Positions 1-8,525 of a stretch of 64,000 nt of DNA are shown piece by piece. Below the pieces are notes generated by a model. That model ran no database searches. It saw only the letters and a list, made by a program, of their open reading frames with translations, and was not told the DNA's origin. The position numbers and the translations under genes are program-made. The DNA comes from Marinobacter sp. F4216 (lineage in GTDB: Bacteria > Pseudomonadota > Gammaproteobacteria > Pseudomonadales > Oleiphilaceae): assembly GCF_019931195.1 (NCBI RefSeq), contig NZ_JAIOUO010000003.1:248001-312000 (forward strand), given 5' to 3'. Position 1 is the first letter of the stretch; every line of letters begins with the position of its first letter.

Positions 1-513
1 CAAGCCTGGCCAGCGTTCCAGAACACGGTCGTAATGGGCTCGACTGACGAAAATCAGTCCTTCTGACCTCCGAATACACCACCTCATCAGCCACCTGTAA
101 TGCGGGAGCTTTGCAATGAAGAAGTTAACATCTGTATTTCTCACTACCAACACGTATCTCACTGGCTTAATGAATGATAAAAAGAAGGCAATCATCCCAT
201 CCGACCAAAAATTGTGAGCAAAAATTGTCGGACGCACCTCTCTCTTCGTCTCTGCATTTACAATTTTTATTAAAAGGCCTGCACATAGAAAGAATATATA
301 AAAAACCTTTAACAAAGGGAAAAAGCGTATAACCTTATTGTTAAATAAGATGTATTCCACCTGAACATCTTCCAAATTTTCGGAGTTTTTTCCGTAATGG
401 CCGGTCTCCCGAATTGGAACGACGACTTTCTGATCCCCGATTTTTTCCGACAAAGCTTTTACTAGCTCACCATGCACAGCACTGCTGACAAAATTATTTG
501 CGATATGGATCAT
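1..513 (-). CDS. Glycosyltransferase, N-terminal part (runs off left edge)
   Basis: The minus-strand frame starts at an ATG at 513, four bases after the stop of the upstream polymerase gene, and stays open for 171 codons to the window edge. It begins MIHIANNFVSSAVHGELV and contains the stretches RPTIFAHNFWSDG and EGLIFVSRAHYDRVLERW. This is the pattern of the N-terminal Rossmann half of a GT4-like GT-B glycosyltransferase, with a conserved 'heard calling, now tracing' type VSRAHYDRV helix near the domain boundary. The C-terminal donor-binding half lies outside the window. It is probably the fifth gene of the short operon starting near 5.06 kb. Family assignment is by sequence character only; donor and acceptor sugars cannot be read. 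Confidence 0.65.
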   Translation of the reverse strand, partial: MIHIANNFVSSAVHGELVKALSEKIGDQKVVVPIRETGHYGKNSENLEDVQVEYILFNNKVIRFFPLLKVFYIFFLCAGLLIKIVNAETKREVRPTIFAHNFWSDGMIAFFLSFIKPVRYVLVVRNTDVNFFIAKLPHYRWLMRWCIRRSEGLIFVSRAHYDRVLERWPGL

Positions 514-517
514 AAAA

Positions 518-1954
518 TCACTTGTGATAAGAATTACTAGAAAAAATCCGAGAAATCATTGAGACAAACAAAAAAACAGCTACGGTCGGCAAGAACAACC
601 ATATCGCATTACTAAATACTGTAAATTCCACCTTTGGCAAAATAAACCAAAACCGGACCAAAAAAGCAGAATATATCACGCATAAAATAAAACTCCTTTC
701 TCGCGAAAAGCGATTAAAAAGAGCAGCGGCGAAACCGCCAAAAACTATTGAGAAAGCATATGAACCAAACATACCAAAATTAGCGTACAACTCATGCACA
801 ACGCCCGGAGGTATTCCACCCACATTATTCGGGTACCATATTTCGCTTATCTTATATCCAATATAAGTACCGTCGAAAGATGGTAAAAATGCAGCAAGCC
901 AATTCGTCAAGGATTCTCCTAGAATGAAATCCTCAACGCCACCAAAATGATCCTCATAAACAAGCATCGCAGGCAAATTAGGAACATTCCCTTTCCCAAA
1001 AATCAGCCCCCCAAAACCCTTAATCTTTTCCATTAAGGTGACACTAAAATCGATGCTCTGCCCCACCTGCCCTGCAATATAGGCTTCGACGCTTACCAAA
1101 CGAAGAAAATAGGCCAATATCATAAACACGAAAAGAAGGGGAACCACGAAGATGACGCACCGAAGATAGGCCGACCTAGTGATGGAGAAAAAGTACTCCA
1201 AGACTAACAAGAACAACACAACAGAAAATGTAAAGAAAATTTGCCCTCTGGAGACAATAATCAATAAGGAAATAAGAAGGGCAGCACCGAAAAGTATTAA
1301 ACGCTTCCAATCCCAGCTTGGGAAAGAGCATCGATAAAAAATTAAAGATACAATGAGAAAGTGGTAGCCAAGTGTAGTAAAAACCCCTTCATTAACTTGG
1401 TCACGATATCTTGATACACCAAAATTCATAAAGTATTTCAGCGGATCGCCCGGACTGAACAACCAAATATTGTAAACAGCATTGACGACTCCAATAAAGA
1501 AGCAACCCGCCGCAACCGTTTTCAATAAACTCGGATCAAACCCTTCAATCCGATTCACAACGGCCTCGCCTGATAAACTCTCAGGGGGAACCTTCCTCAC
1601 CAACCCATATCCGATGTAAAAAGCAACCAGCCAACCAGTAACATAAAGCATGGTATACGGCGCGCGCTGCTTCAGGTCCAGAACATCATGAATCGCATGT
1701 TCTGCAGTGGAAAACCCTGTTGCGGCCATATACAAACCAGCCAATCCCAAGAACGCAAACATCGCATTCAGGGCACAAACAGGCTCGTACCACCTTAACC
1801 GTTCAAGTAGAAGGGGCCAGCAAAGCACCATGAGGAAAAACACTGAAGCCAGGGCGAGATCGAAAAACATCCCAAAAGAGCTAAGCCCAAATGCGATGAG
1901 GAGACTGATCGTGAGCAACAGAGAACAAAAAGCCACCCAGCGCCTTTTAGACAC
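518..1954 (-). CDS. Wzy-like O-antigen/oligosaccharide repeat-unit polymerase (membrane protein)
   Basis: A polytopic inner-membrane protein of about 478 residues, with many hydrophobic segments and larger periplasmic loops. This is the usual profile of Wzy polymerases, which join lipid-linked repeat units at the periplasmic face. The longest frame opens at a TTG at 1993 and would overlap the upstream gene by 47 bases. A GTG at 1954 has a GGGGAA ribosome site five bases upstream and overlaps the upstream stop by only eight bases, so it is the better start (protein begins MSKRRWVAFCSLLL). Wzy proteins share little sequence, so the call rests on topology and on the neighbouring Wzx- and Wzz-like genes. 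A glycosyltransferase follows four bases later. Confidence 0.65.
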   Translation of the reverse strand: MSKRRWVAFCSLLLTISLLIAFGLSSFGMFFDLALASVFFLMVLCWPLLLERLRWYEPVCALNAMFAFLGLAGLYMAATGFSTAEHAIHDVLDLKQRAPYTMLYVTGWLVAFYIGYGLVRKVPPESLSGEAVVNRIEGFDPSLLKTVAAGCFFIGVVNAVYNIWLFSPGDPLKYFMNFGVSRYRDQVNEGVFTTLGYHFLIVSLIFYRCSFPSWDWKRLILFGAALLISLLIIVSRGQIFFTFSVVLFLLVLEYFFSITRSAYLRCVIFVVPLLFVFMILAYFLRLVSVEAYIAGQVGQSIDFSVTLMEKIKGFGGLIFGKGNVPNLPAMLVYEDHFGGVEDFILGESLTNWLAAFLPSFDGTYIGYKISEIWYPNNVGGIPPGVVHELYANFGMFGSYAFSIVFGGFAAALFNRFSRERSFILCVIYSAFLVRFWFILPKVEFTVFSNAIWLFLPTVAVFLFVSMISRIFSSNSYHK

Positions 1955-2939
1955 GGTCTTCCCCGACAAGATAATCCACCAATCTCTTGGCAAGGACTTT
2001 CTCAGAAAGGTTTTCTGAGACCCAGCCTCGGGCCACGTGGTTAATATTTAAACTGCCACACTGAAACTTCTCTAAGAAAAGCTTCAGCCTGTCTTCAATA
2101 TTCCCCAAAAAATCAGCCGAATAGCTTGGGTCAGGCAACAATTCCGTGCATTCATGGGGGTAGGTATAAAGAACATGGCGACCACAGAGCAGGGCTTCTC
2201 GTACCGTCCCACCGAGGGCGTCATGTCGTACCGCGCGTAAGACAACCACACTTTTCAGGTACTGTTCCAGAGAATCAGTCCAACCTAAAAACTTTAGGTT
2301 CCCGGGACATTCTGAACACCATTCGCCCTGACCGCCCATGACCCGAAAATCTACCTGAGGCATTCTTCTCGCCAGCTGAACAATTTCTGGACCGCAGTAA
2401 TTCTCAAAATTATGGTCTGGCACATACGACAGTACTGTGAACTGAGCAGGCCACTCGGAAACATCGGCACCAGCCTCCTCAAAGGTCTCCGTCGGCGTGG
2501 GAAACGGAATACAGGTAGCAGAATACCCCATTTCATTGAGCTCACTCACGAGCCAAGGAGCAGCAACACAGTTACGACTGCTTCCAACGAGTTTCCGAGC
2601 CACGGGAATGGACCAAAGCCGAGCCAGCAAGCTGGGCTTCGCTAGCATGTGGGCAGTTCGCTGCACATCGGAGCCGGTCCAGTAGAATACGAGTCTACCA
2701 CCTACCAAAAGATAGAGAAGACAAACCAAGTCTATAATAAGCCCCCTTACTCGAATCTGGCCGGGGCGAAATCCCACGCGGATCGTTGTCCTTGTTCCAA
2801 AGATCGTTAGAAGACGATACAGATCTTTCGGCATCACTTCTGATACTGGAGAACAACGTAACCGTCCGTGCTTTTCAAGAGATGCGGCTAGGCGCGGCGT
2901 CCATAACGAAGCCCCAATGACGCCAACCCTGTTATCCAT
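1947..2939 (-). CDS. Glycosyltransferase, GT4-like
   Basis: A soluble protein of about 330 residues with a GT-B layout. The N-terminal half begins MDNRVGVIGASLWTPRLAASL, and the C-terminal half carries a LSYVPDHNF segment and a late REALLCGRHVLYTYPHECTE stretch, which resembles the donor-sugar site of GT4 enzymes. The classical EX7E motif is not clear. The start is placed at the ATG at 2939, which has a GAGG site eight bases upstream, rather than at an in-frame codon at 2960 that lies deeper in the preceding flippase gene. It overlaps that gene by eight bases and the following polymerase gene by eight bases, so translation is probably coupled. It likely adds one sugar to the repeat unit of the second polysaccharide. 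Confidence 0.6.
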   Translation of the reverse strand: MDNRVGVIGASLWTPRLAASLEKHGRLRCSPVSEVMPKDLYRLLTIFGTRTTIRVGFRPGQIRVRGLIIDLVCLLYLLVGGRLVFYWTGSDVQRTAHMLAKPSLLARLWSIPVARKLVGSSRNCVAAPWLVSELNEMGYSATCIPFPTPTETFEEAGADVSEWPAQFTVLSYVPDHNFENYCGPEIVQLARRMPQVDFRVMGGQGEWCSECPGNLKFLGWTDSLEQYLKSVVVLRAVRHDALGGTVREALLCGRHVLYTYPHECTELLPDPSYSADFLGNIEDRLKLFLEKFQCGSLNINHVARGWVSENLSEKVLAKRLVDYLVGEDRV

Positions 2940-4260
2940 AGACAACCCTCTTTCCGGCAATTAGAAAAGCGATTACGGTAAGAGAACATGCCAACAGCCA
3001 AAACCCGCTGGTAAAAAGCACCCAACTACCGAGAAGCAATAGCGCCACCAACAGCAAATGTGGTAACACAGGATTCAATGATCTGGCAAAACTCGCATTA
3101 GCGAGACTCAATGCGCATTTTACCGATAGCCCGTAAACGACGCCCCCTCCAATCGCGAGGGATATTGTTGCAAGCACCACATCCTGGGCCAGGTAGCCAA
3201 CTACCAACGCAAAAAAGCGATTTAATATATCCAACGCGCTAAGCCTAAAAGACCATTTCGTTTTTTCGAGAGAAACGAAGACCATGGCCAGCGGCGATGC
3301 AATAGACCAAAAACCCACAAGGATCGATAGCCATGGAATGAGCTGAGTGCCAGACTCCCAGCCTTCACCTAGAATGAATGCGAAAAACCATCCACCGTAT
3401 ATCGAGAGACTTCCATATAGACAGACGGCTGTAAGCACAAGTCGTGCGAGGCTGCTCTCGACCACTGCATGTATCGACATTCCCTGTCTTTCCAACCTGC
3501 TCAATTCCACGAGCAGCGTATCGCTCGCCACCTTCGAAAGGAGAGCGTTGGGGATCACAACCATCCGATAGATCAGTAGGAACACTCCTGCCGCCGCTGC
3601 TCCAACTGACGAGGCCATACCTAAAGGCAGCAACTGGAGTGCCAACGCCCCCAGGAGGGCTCCGGGCAGTAGCCATTTGGCCGTGGGCAATTGATCACGA
3701 ATGGCCCGAAAAATCTCCGGTTTTTTACGAAATTCAATCCGCTGGAAAACCAGCACCAGAGATAGCAGTCGCCCCGATAGCTCACCCCACATCAAGCCTG
3801 GCATTGCCCAGCCTGATGACCCCAGTGCCACCTGGCCACCCAGAACACCACCGGCCTGGAGCGCGCGTCCCCCGGAGGCTCGCAAAGACCTATCTGTCAC
3901 GATCAACAGATAGTAAAAAGCATTGAAGATCGCCACAGAAAGTGTCGTCAGGGCGACGAACACTGCTTCTTGAAGTGAAAAAAAAGAGTAAGCACCAAAC
4001 CCGAGTAGCAAAGCCCCAAGTATCGAAGTTGCCAAGACTATCCAGAAATTAGCCGCAGGGTCTTTACTGCTCGGAATTAGTTGCTCGAATCGTGCTGTTA
4101 CCGCTACAGCACCCACGCCAATAATTCCCAACAAAACGGAGTAACGACCAAAATCCTCAGGATTAAAAAGGCGAGATATAATTGGACCTGACAACACTCC
4201 GACAACAAGTGTTATCGCAGGTCCCAGTAGTAATTTCAAAAAACGACTGCGGATACTCAC
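2932..4260 (-). CDS. Wzx-like polysaccharide flippase (MATE/PST family)
   Basis: A 442-residue hydrophobic protein with about twelve predicted membrane segments. Its N-terminus has the PST-family style GPAITLVVGVLSGPIISRLF followed by NPEDFGRYSVL, which resembles the first helix pair of Wzx and lipopolysaccharide flippases. It would move undecaprenyl-linked repeat units from the cytoplasmic to the periplasmic leaflet. Translation starts at a GTG at 4260 that overlaps the stop of the Wzz-like gene as GTGA, which indicates coupling. This is the second flippase gene in the window; the other is at 7221-8525. The presence of its own Wzy and Wzz-like partners suggests a separate polymer. Confidence 0.75.
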   Translation of the reverse strand: MSIRSRFLKLLLGPAITLVVGVLSGPIISRLFNPEDFGRYSVLLGIIGVGAVAVTARFEQLIPSSKDPAANFWIVLATSILGALLLGFGAYSFFSLQEAVFVALTTLSVAIFNAFYYLLIVTDRSLRASGGRALQAGGVLGGQVALGSSGWAMPGLMWGELSGRLLSLVLVFQRIEFRKKPEIFRAIRDQLPTAKWLLPGALLGALALQLLPLGMASSVGAAAAGVFLLIYRMVVIPNALLSKVASDTLLVELSRLERQGMSIHAVVESSLARLVLTAVCLYGSLSIYGGWFFAFILGEGWESGTQLIPWLSILVGFWSIASPLAMVFVSLEKTKWSFRLSALDILNRFFALVVGYLAQDVVLATISLAIGGGVVYGLSVKCALSLANASFARSLNPVLPHLLLVALLLLGSWVLFTSGFWLLACSLTVIAFLIAGKRVVYG

Positions 4261-5039
4261 CGCGCCCTCTTAGCTTGAAATACTGTCAAAACCAGAAAGG
4301 CCAAACCCATACCCAATGCTCCCCAAATCAGCACCCTAAGGGACAGGGATACAGGCACGGGTGCAACCTGCACTTGAGGAGGCTCATTCAAAAAAGAATC
4401 GAAAGAAGGCAAGCTTTGGGCGGCACGTTCAAAATCCTCAGCCATCCGATGCAAATCGATGCGCTGGAGTTTGGAGTACTCACGACCATCCAGATTAGAC
4501 ATGGCCTCCAGGCTATAAGCCTTGCGACTCAACCATGACCGCAATGCTTTGAGAGATAGTTCGTTTCCACGATGTTTGACGTCCGCGACCCATTGCAATA
4601 GCTCACTATTGACACTTTCGGGACTATTTCCAACGATCCGAAACGTGATTGATCGCTGTCCGAGACCATCTATAAAACCAGGGTTGATTTCAACATAGCG
4701 CTGACCTGAAGCACTGATAGCAGTCGACTTGAGCGCCTCGTCGATAGGAAACTTGAAAAGAGTGTCATCAAGAAGGCGAAACCAACCATTCAGCAAGTCC
4801 GCAACAATGGGATCGAGCCCCGAGGCTTTCTCTTGAGAATATGACGACCTCATAAGTTCCGCCTTCAACAGAACGTCCGGAGCCGCCTCCCAGAATTCGT
4901 TGAAAAATATTCTCTCTTTGAGGTCCAGCGCGGCAACATATCGTTTCTTCTCGATGAGATTGACCTGAATCAGGCCTATACTTGCCCCGATGATCGCGCC
5001 AATCACTAACCCGCCAACCCACCGCTTGTAATCCCGCAT
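4257..5039 (-). CDS. Wzz-like chain-length determinant protein
   Basis: A protein of about 260 residues with a membrane helix near each end (GGLVIGAIIGASIGLIQV at the start, VLIWGALGMGLAFLVLTVF at the end) and a periplasmic middle that is rich in charged, likely helical sequence. This is the topology of Wzz/PCP co-polymerases that set polymer length. The usual proline-rich second-helix signature is only partly present (PPQVQVAPVPVSLSLR just before the last helix). The ATG at 5039 is preferred over the one at 5069: it has a GGGAG site upstream, and a perfect TATAAT at 5068-5073 places the transcript start near 5061. It is the first gene of the left operon. Confidence 0.65.
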   Translation of the reverse strand: MRDYKRWVGGLVIGAIIGASIGLIQVNLIEKKRYVAALDLKERIFFNEFWEAAPDVLLKAELMRSSYSQEKASGLDPIVADLLNGWFRLLDDTLFKFPIDEALKSTAISASGQRYVEINPGFIDGLGQRSITFRIVGNSPESVNSELLQWVADVKHRGNELSLKALRSWLSRKAYSLEAMSNLDGREYSKLQRIDLHRMAEDFERAAQSLPSFDSFLNEPPQVQVAPVPVSLSLRVLIWGALGMGLAFLVLTVFQAKRAR

Positions 5040-5067
5040 CCTATCGCTCCCCGCAAATCGACCGAGC

Positions 5068-5073
5068 ATTATA
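5068..5073 (-). promoter_or_regulatory. -10 box of the left polysaccharide operon
   Basis: The minus strand reads TATAAT here, a perfect sigma-70 -10 hexamer, about 29 bases before the ATG at 5039. No good -35 hexamer lies 16-18 bases upstream (the best candidate, TTAGTA, matches three of six), so an activator or weak basal activity is possible. It lies downstream of the terminator at 5157-5186, so it would start an independent transcript for the Wzz-like, Wzx-like, glycosyltransferase and Wzy-like genes. Confidence 0.5.
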
Positions 5074-5156
5074 TCGGCTGAACAATGAGTTTACTAACCA
5101 AAGCCGAACTGCTGACACCTCCCGGCACCGCTTCAAGCTCTACCGAAATCATCCCA

Positions 5157-5186
5157 TCAAAAAAGCCGGATCACAGCCCGGCTTTT
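5157..5186 (-). terminator. Rho-independent terminator ending the capsule/galU operon
   Basis: On the minus strand AAAAGCCGG and CCGGCTTTT form a nine-pair stem with an eight-base loop, followed by more T residues. It lies after the DHH phosphoesterase gene and before the promoter of the Wzz-like gene, so it separates two polysaccharide transcription units. Confidence 0.8.
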
Positions 5187-5200
5187 CAATCAGTTCCTGT

Positions 5201-5320
5201 TCAGCACATGCTTGATTTCAAATCGCCATATCCAACATAAATGTCGATTTCACCACTCCCGCTCAATTCAGCCTCGAGCTGCTTGAGGTGAGTTTTCTGG
5301 GAGGAGTCAACGCGATACCG
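5201..5320 (-). pseudogene. Possible gene remnant (coding-like C-terminal tail)
   Basis: Downstream of the DHH phosphoesterase stop, one minus-strand frame stays open to a TGA at 5201-5203. It reads like natural protein: LELKSRYRVDSSQKTHLKQL, then EAELSGSGEIDIYVGYGD. No start codon with a ribosome site is visible, and the frame runs out of phase into the end of the phosphoesterase gene. It could be the surviving tail of a gene removed by recombination or the end of a frameshifted gene. I do not recognise the family. It may also be chance. Confidence 0.25.
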
Positions 5321-5325
5321 GCTCT

Positions 5326-6288
5326 TTAGCTCCAAAACTTGGCAATGGTGTCTAAGAAGTCGTCTAATTGCTCGGCTGGGAGCGAATTGATGCCGGCGGC
5401 CGCCTTACGTCCACCGCCAGTTGGGAACTGGCGCACCAGTTCCTCGGCGCCATAGCGTTTACTTAAAGGCGCCCGGACACTCACGAGATACGAGTCGTCC
5501 GGCTTTTCAGTAATGATTGCACAGCCTTTATCAGGGTTACGGTTGGCGAGCTCGTTACCCAGCACACCACTCACTCGGCGTGACCAGGCTTCATCAGGGA
5601 GCTTCACCACAAGCGAAGACGTGGATTCGGCAAGAACGGGAGCCGCCAGCCCCTGCGCCATGTCTTCTTCGTACCCCACGCGCAGATGCTGCCAAGCCGC
5701 GGGCGAAGTAGCGATCAAATCAAGCGGATCTGCAAATTTGACGAACTCCCGATACAAATCCGCCGGATGGAAATGCAGGTCATCAACTGAAGCGCCATAC
5801 CCGTTGTAATTGATACACACACCCAGTGTTTTCAAAGCTTCTGTCTGCTCTGGTGAAAGACCGGCATTCGCTGCCAGCTCCGCACCAACCACATTGAGGT
5901 TATCCCCGAAGGCGGCGGTAATTGCCCAGTTATGGAAACGCCCCTCAAGGTAGTTATCCACGAGCAGGCTGGTACAGGTGGTAGGCTCAGTGTCGATCAG
6001 CGCCTTGAAATTCGGCGCATCGGGCAGCATCTCTCCCGGGAAGTGGTGGTCGACATAGAACACAGAGCTGCCTGCTGCCAGCAGGCTATCCACGGCCTCG
6101 CGGTTTTTGTCCAAACTGACATCCAGGATAGTGACCCTTGCAGGCTCCACAGCAGGCACATGCTTAGCCAACGCTATATCCCGTTTAACACCGGTAATCA
6201 GCGTGGCGTCGGCCGGCTCAGCCAACCGGAGTTGAATCAAGGCGCAAATGCCATCGGCATCGCCGTTGAACACATCGTAAAGGTGCAT
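5326..6288 (-). CDS. DHH-family phosphoesterase
   Basis: A cytoplasmic protein of about 320 residues. The N-terminal DHH domain shows the metal-binding motifs FNGDADGICAL (near residue 8), a DVSLDKN aspartate motif and VDHHFPGEM (near residue 85). The C-terminal DHHA1-like part ends with the substrate-binding GGGRKAAAG. Such enzymes hydrolyse short or cyclic phosphodiesters or nanoRNA with manganese, but the exact substrate cannot be told. The ATG at 6288 (MHLYDVFNGD) is chosen because AAGGA lies upstream; an ATG 18 bases earlier would add six residues. It is the last gene of the capsule operon, after galU, an unusual place for this family. Confidence 0.8.
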   Translation of the reverse strand: MHLYDVFNGDADGICALIQLRLAEPADATLITGVKRDIALAKHVPAVEPARVTILDVSLDKNREAVDSLLAAGSSVFYVDHHFPGEMLPDAPNFKALIDTEPTTCTSLLVDNYLEGRFHNWAITAAFGDNLNVVGAELAANAGLSPEQTEALKTLGVCINYNGYGASVDDLHFHPADLYREFVKFADPLDLIATSPAAWQHLRVGYEEDMAQGLAAPVLAESTSSLVVKLPDEAWSRRVSGVLGNELANRNPDKGCAIITEKPDDSYLVSVRAPLSKRYGAEELVRQFPTGGGRKAAAGINSLPAEQLDDFLDTIAKFWS

Positions 6289-6321
6289 AAAAATCCTTTC
6301 GTGCAAAATAGAAAAGAGTGT

Positions 6322-7209
6322 TCAAGGGTGTTTCAAGAACTCACAGAACTCCGCGCCCAGATCGGGGTGACGACGAGCGTAGGTAACGAAGGTTTGCAGG
6401 TAGCCCTGCTTGTTTCCACAATCGTGAGAACGCCCCTGGATGTGAAACGCCTCCACCGCTTCCTTTTCCATCAACATGCCGATGGTGTCCGTCAGCTGGA
6501 TTTCATTACCGGCCCCGGCGGGCGTTTTCTCCAGCAAATCCCAGATGGAAGCGGACAGCACATAGCGACCAACGACAGAAAGATTCGAAGGGGCCTGGTC
6601 AACCGGGGGCTTTTCGACAATCGCCTTCATGGCCGCTGCTTCGCCTTCGTGTAGATCGCCACCCCCAATATCCACCACGCCGTAGGACGAAACTTTCTCT
6701 GCCGGAACCGGCTCCACCATCACCTGGCTGGCACCGCTCTTCTCATACCGGCGAATCATACCTGCGATGTTGTCCTTACTGAGATTCGAAGCGTGATCAT
6801 CAATCAGTACATCCGGCAGAACCACAGCAAACGGCTCATTACCAACGGCCGGACGAGCACAGCTGATGGCGTGCCCAAGCCCCTTGGCTTCACCCTGGCG
6901 CACATGCAATAAGGTCACATCCACCGGGCAAATTGACTGAACTTCTTCCAACAGCTGACGCTTTACACGCTTTTCCAGCATGGATTCCAGCTCAAAACTG
7001 GTATCAAAGTGATTCTCAATGGAGTTCTTACTGGCGTGGGTAACCAGAACAATCTCTTTCACACCGGCTGCGATGCACTCATTAACCACGTACTGAATAA
7101 GTGGCTTATCCACGATTGGCAGCATTTCCTTGGGAATCGCCTTGGTGGCTGGAAGCATACGAGTACCTAGGCCAGCGACCGGAATCACAGCCTTGCGAAT
7201 GCTTTGCAT
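6322..7209 (-). CDS. galU: UTP--glucose-1-phosphate uridylyltransferase
   Basis: Makes UDP-glucose from UTP and glucose-1-phosphate, a precursor for capsule, LPS core and other glycans. The 295-residue length is typical of bacterial GalU. The nucleotide-binding signature [17 protein letters not shown] is near the N-terminus, followed by [10 protein letters not shown], the LPDVLIDD metal site and [20 protein letters not shown] in the middle. The start ATG is at 7209, twelve bases after the flippase stop, so it is cotranscribed with kpsF-wzx. Its location inside the operon fits a dedicated supply of UDP-sugars; whether another galU exists elsewhere in the genome is unknown. Confidence 0.93.
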   Translation of the reverse strand: MQSIRKAVIPVAGLGTRMLPATKAIPKEMLPIVDKPLIQYVVNECIAAGVKEIVLVTHASKNSIENHFDTSFELESMLEKRVKRQLLEEVQSICPVDVTLLHVRQGEAKGLGHAISCARPAVGNEPFAVVLPDVLIDDHASNLSKDNIAGMIRRYEKSGASQVMVEPVPAEKVSSYGVVDIGGGDLHEGEAAAMKAIVEKPPVDQAPSNLSVVGRYVLSASIWDLLEKTPAGAGNEIQLTDTIGMLMEKEAVEAFHIQGRSHDCGNKQGYLQTFVTYARRHPDLGAEFCEFLKHP

Positions 7210-7220
7210 AAAGAACTCCG

Positions 7221-8525
7221 TTAAACAGATTTAAAACGCCAAACGGCGAGTGTATTGAAACCGAGTCGCCGTTTTACCCAGTACACCGCCAGAAGGTTTT
7301 GGGCGCCAACGGCTAACGCGGTAGAGAGGGCGGCGCCCAGAGCACCGTAGATAGGTACAAGGATAAAAGTCACAACCACACTGACGGGCGCCACAACTAA
7401 TAAGGTATTGCGAAGATCCCGCTCGTGGCCAGACATTGATAGAAGATATCCAACAGAACCCGTGAGAACATTCACGAACTGGCCCACCGCCAAGACCTGA
7501 AGCAACACAGTACCGCCGGAAAAACCTTCTCCAAACAGCCCCATCAAAAAGTCGGGGAAAACGAACATAACGGCAACCACCGGCGTGGCTCCCACCGCCA
7601 TCAAACGCACCGCGGTTAGTGCCATGCTCTGCAAAGCTTCCATGTTTCCTGATGCATGCAGAGCTGCAAAGCGAGGCGCTACAACCATGTTCACTGCCGT
7701 CAGTATAAAGCTCACCAACATTGCAGTGCGCTGGGCTACAGCGAGCTGGGCAATTTCTTCTGGCGGCAAATAGGCCCCCCCTACAAACTGCCCTGTCCAC
7801 TGAATCAACTGACTCATCAGCAAAACTATCCATAGTGGCCAGGCCGATGCCATCATAGACGCCAACGAAATCTCGTAGGTTTGTTGGCTGATGTCCCTCG
7901 TTACTCTTGAATACCAAAAGATTAGAAAACCGGCTAATACCAAAAGTGATCCAACACTGTAAGCAAATGCAGCCTGGGCCCCCAAACGCACCTCAAATAG
8001 CGAAGCCGATACAATCAAAGTGATATTGGATACCACATTCATCGCGAGAATCGCCGACGAAGCTCGTCCCATCCCCTGCAAACTCTGAGCGACCAGCCAT
8101 AGAAGCGCAAAAGAAACCACGGACGGTGCAATCGCTGCAAGTACAGGCGCCAGATCAGGCTTGCCGAAGAAAGCACTTGCCCAATATCCTGAACCTAACC
8201 ATAGAAAACCGGCAACAAAAGCAGAAAAGATAAGGGTTCCGCCGGCACCGAGGAAAAACACCCGGCGAATAGTGGTCCAATCACTAACGGATTTTGCTGC
8301 TGCAGTGTAACGCAGGACAACATTATCGAATCCGCAGCGGGAAACTGCCCCAAAGAAAGAGATTAAAGTTAATCCCAAAAAGAAATAGCCGCTCTGATGA
8401 GCTCCTAGTTTGCGAGCCAGCACAATGCTCATCCCAAATGCTGTCAATGCTCCAAGCACCTTGACAAAGAAGGCCCAAAAACTTTGAAGCAAAACCTCTT
8501 TGTTTTGGATTTTCAGGAAATTCAC
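7221..8525 (-). CDS. Wzx-like oligosaccharide flippase
   Basis: A 434-residue polytopic membrane protein with about twelve to fourteen hydrophobic helices. It has the N-terminal [20 protein letters not shown] pattern common in PST/Wzx flippases and late helices linked by short basic loops ([15 protein letters not shown]). It is expected to translocate the lipid-linked repeat unit of the main capsule. Its start overlaps the stop of the KpsF-type gene by four bases (ATGA), so the two are translationally coupled. It is not a close copy of the flippase at 2932-4260, consistent with different substrates. Confidence 0.75.
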   Translation of the reverse strand: MNFLKIQNKEVLLQSFWAFFVKVLGALTAFGMSIVLARKLGAHQSGYFFLGLTLISFFGAVSRCGFDNVVLRYTAAAKSVSDWTTIRRVFFLGAGGTLIFSAFVAGFLWLGSGYWASAFFGKPDLAPVLAAIAPSVVSFALLWLVAQSLQGMGRASSAILAMNVVSNITLIVSASLFEVRLGAQAAFAYSVGSLLVLAGFLIFWYSRVTRDISQQTYEISLASMMASAWPLWIVLLMSQLIQWTGQFVGGAYLPPEEIAQLAVAQRTAMLVSFILTAVNMVVAPRFAALHASGNMEALQSMALTAVRLMAVGATPVVAVMFVFPDFLMGLFGEGFSGGTVLLQVLAVGQFVNVLTGSVGYLLSMSGHERDLRNTLLVVAPVSVVVTFILVPIYGALGAALSTALAVGAQNLLAVYWVKRRLGFNTLAVWRFKSV

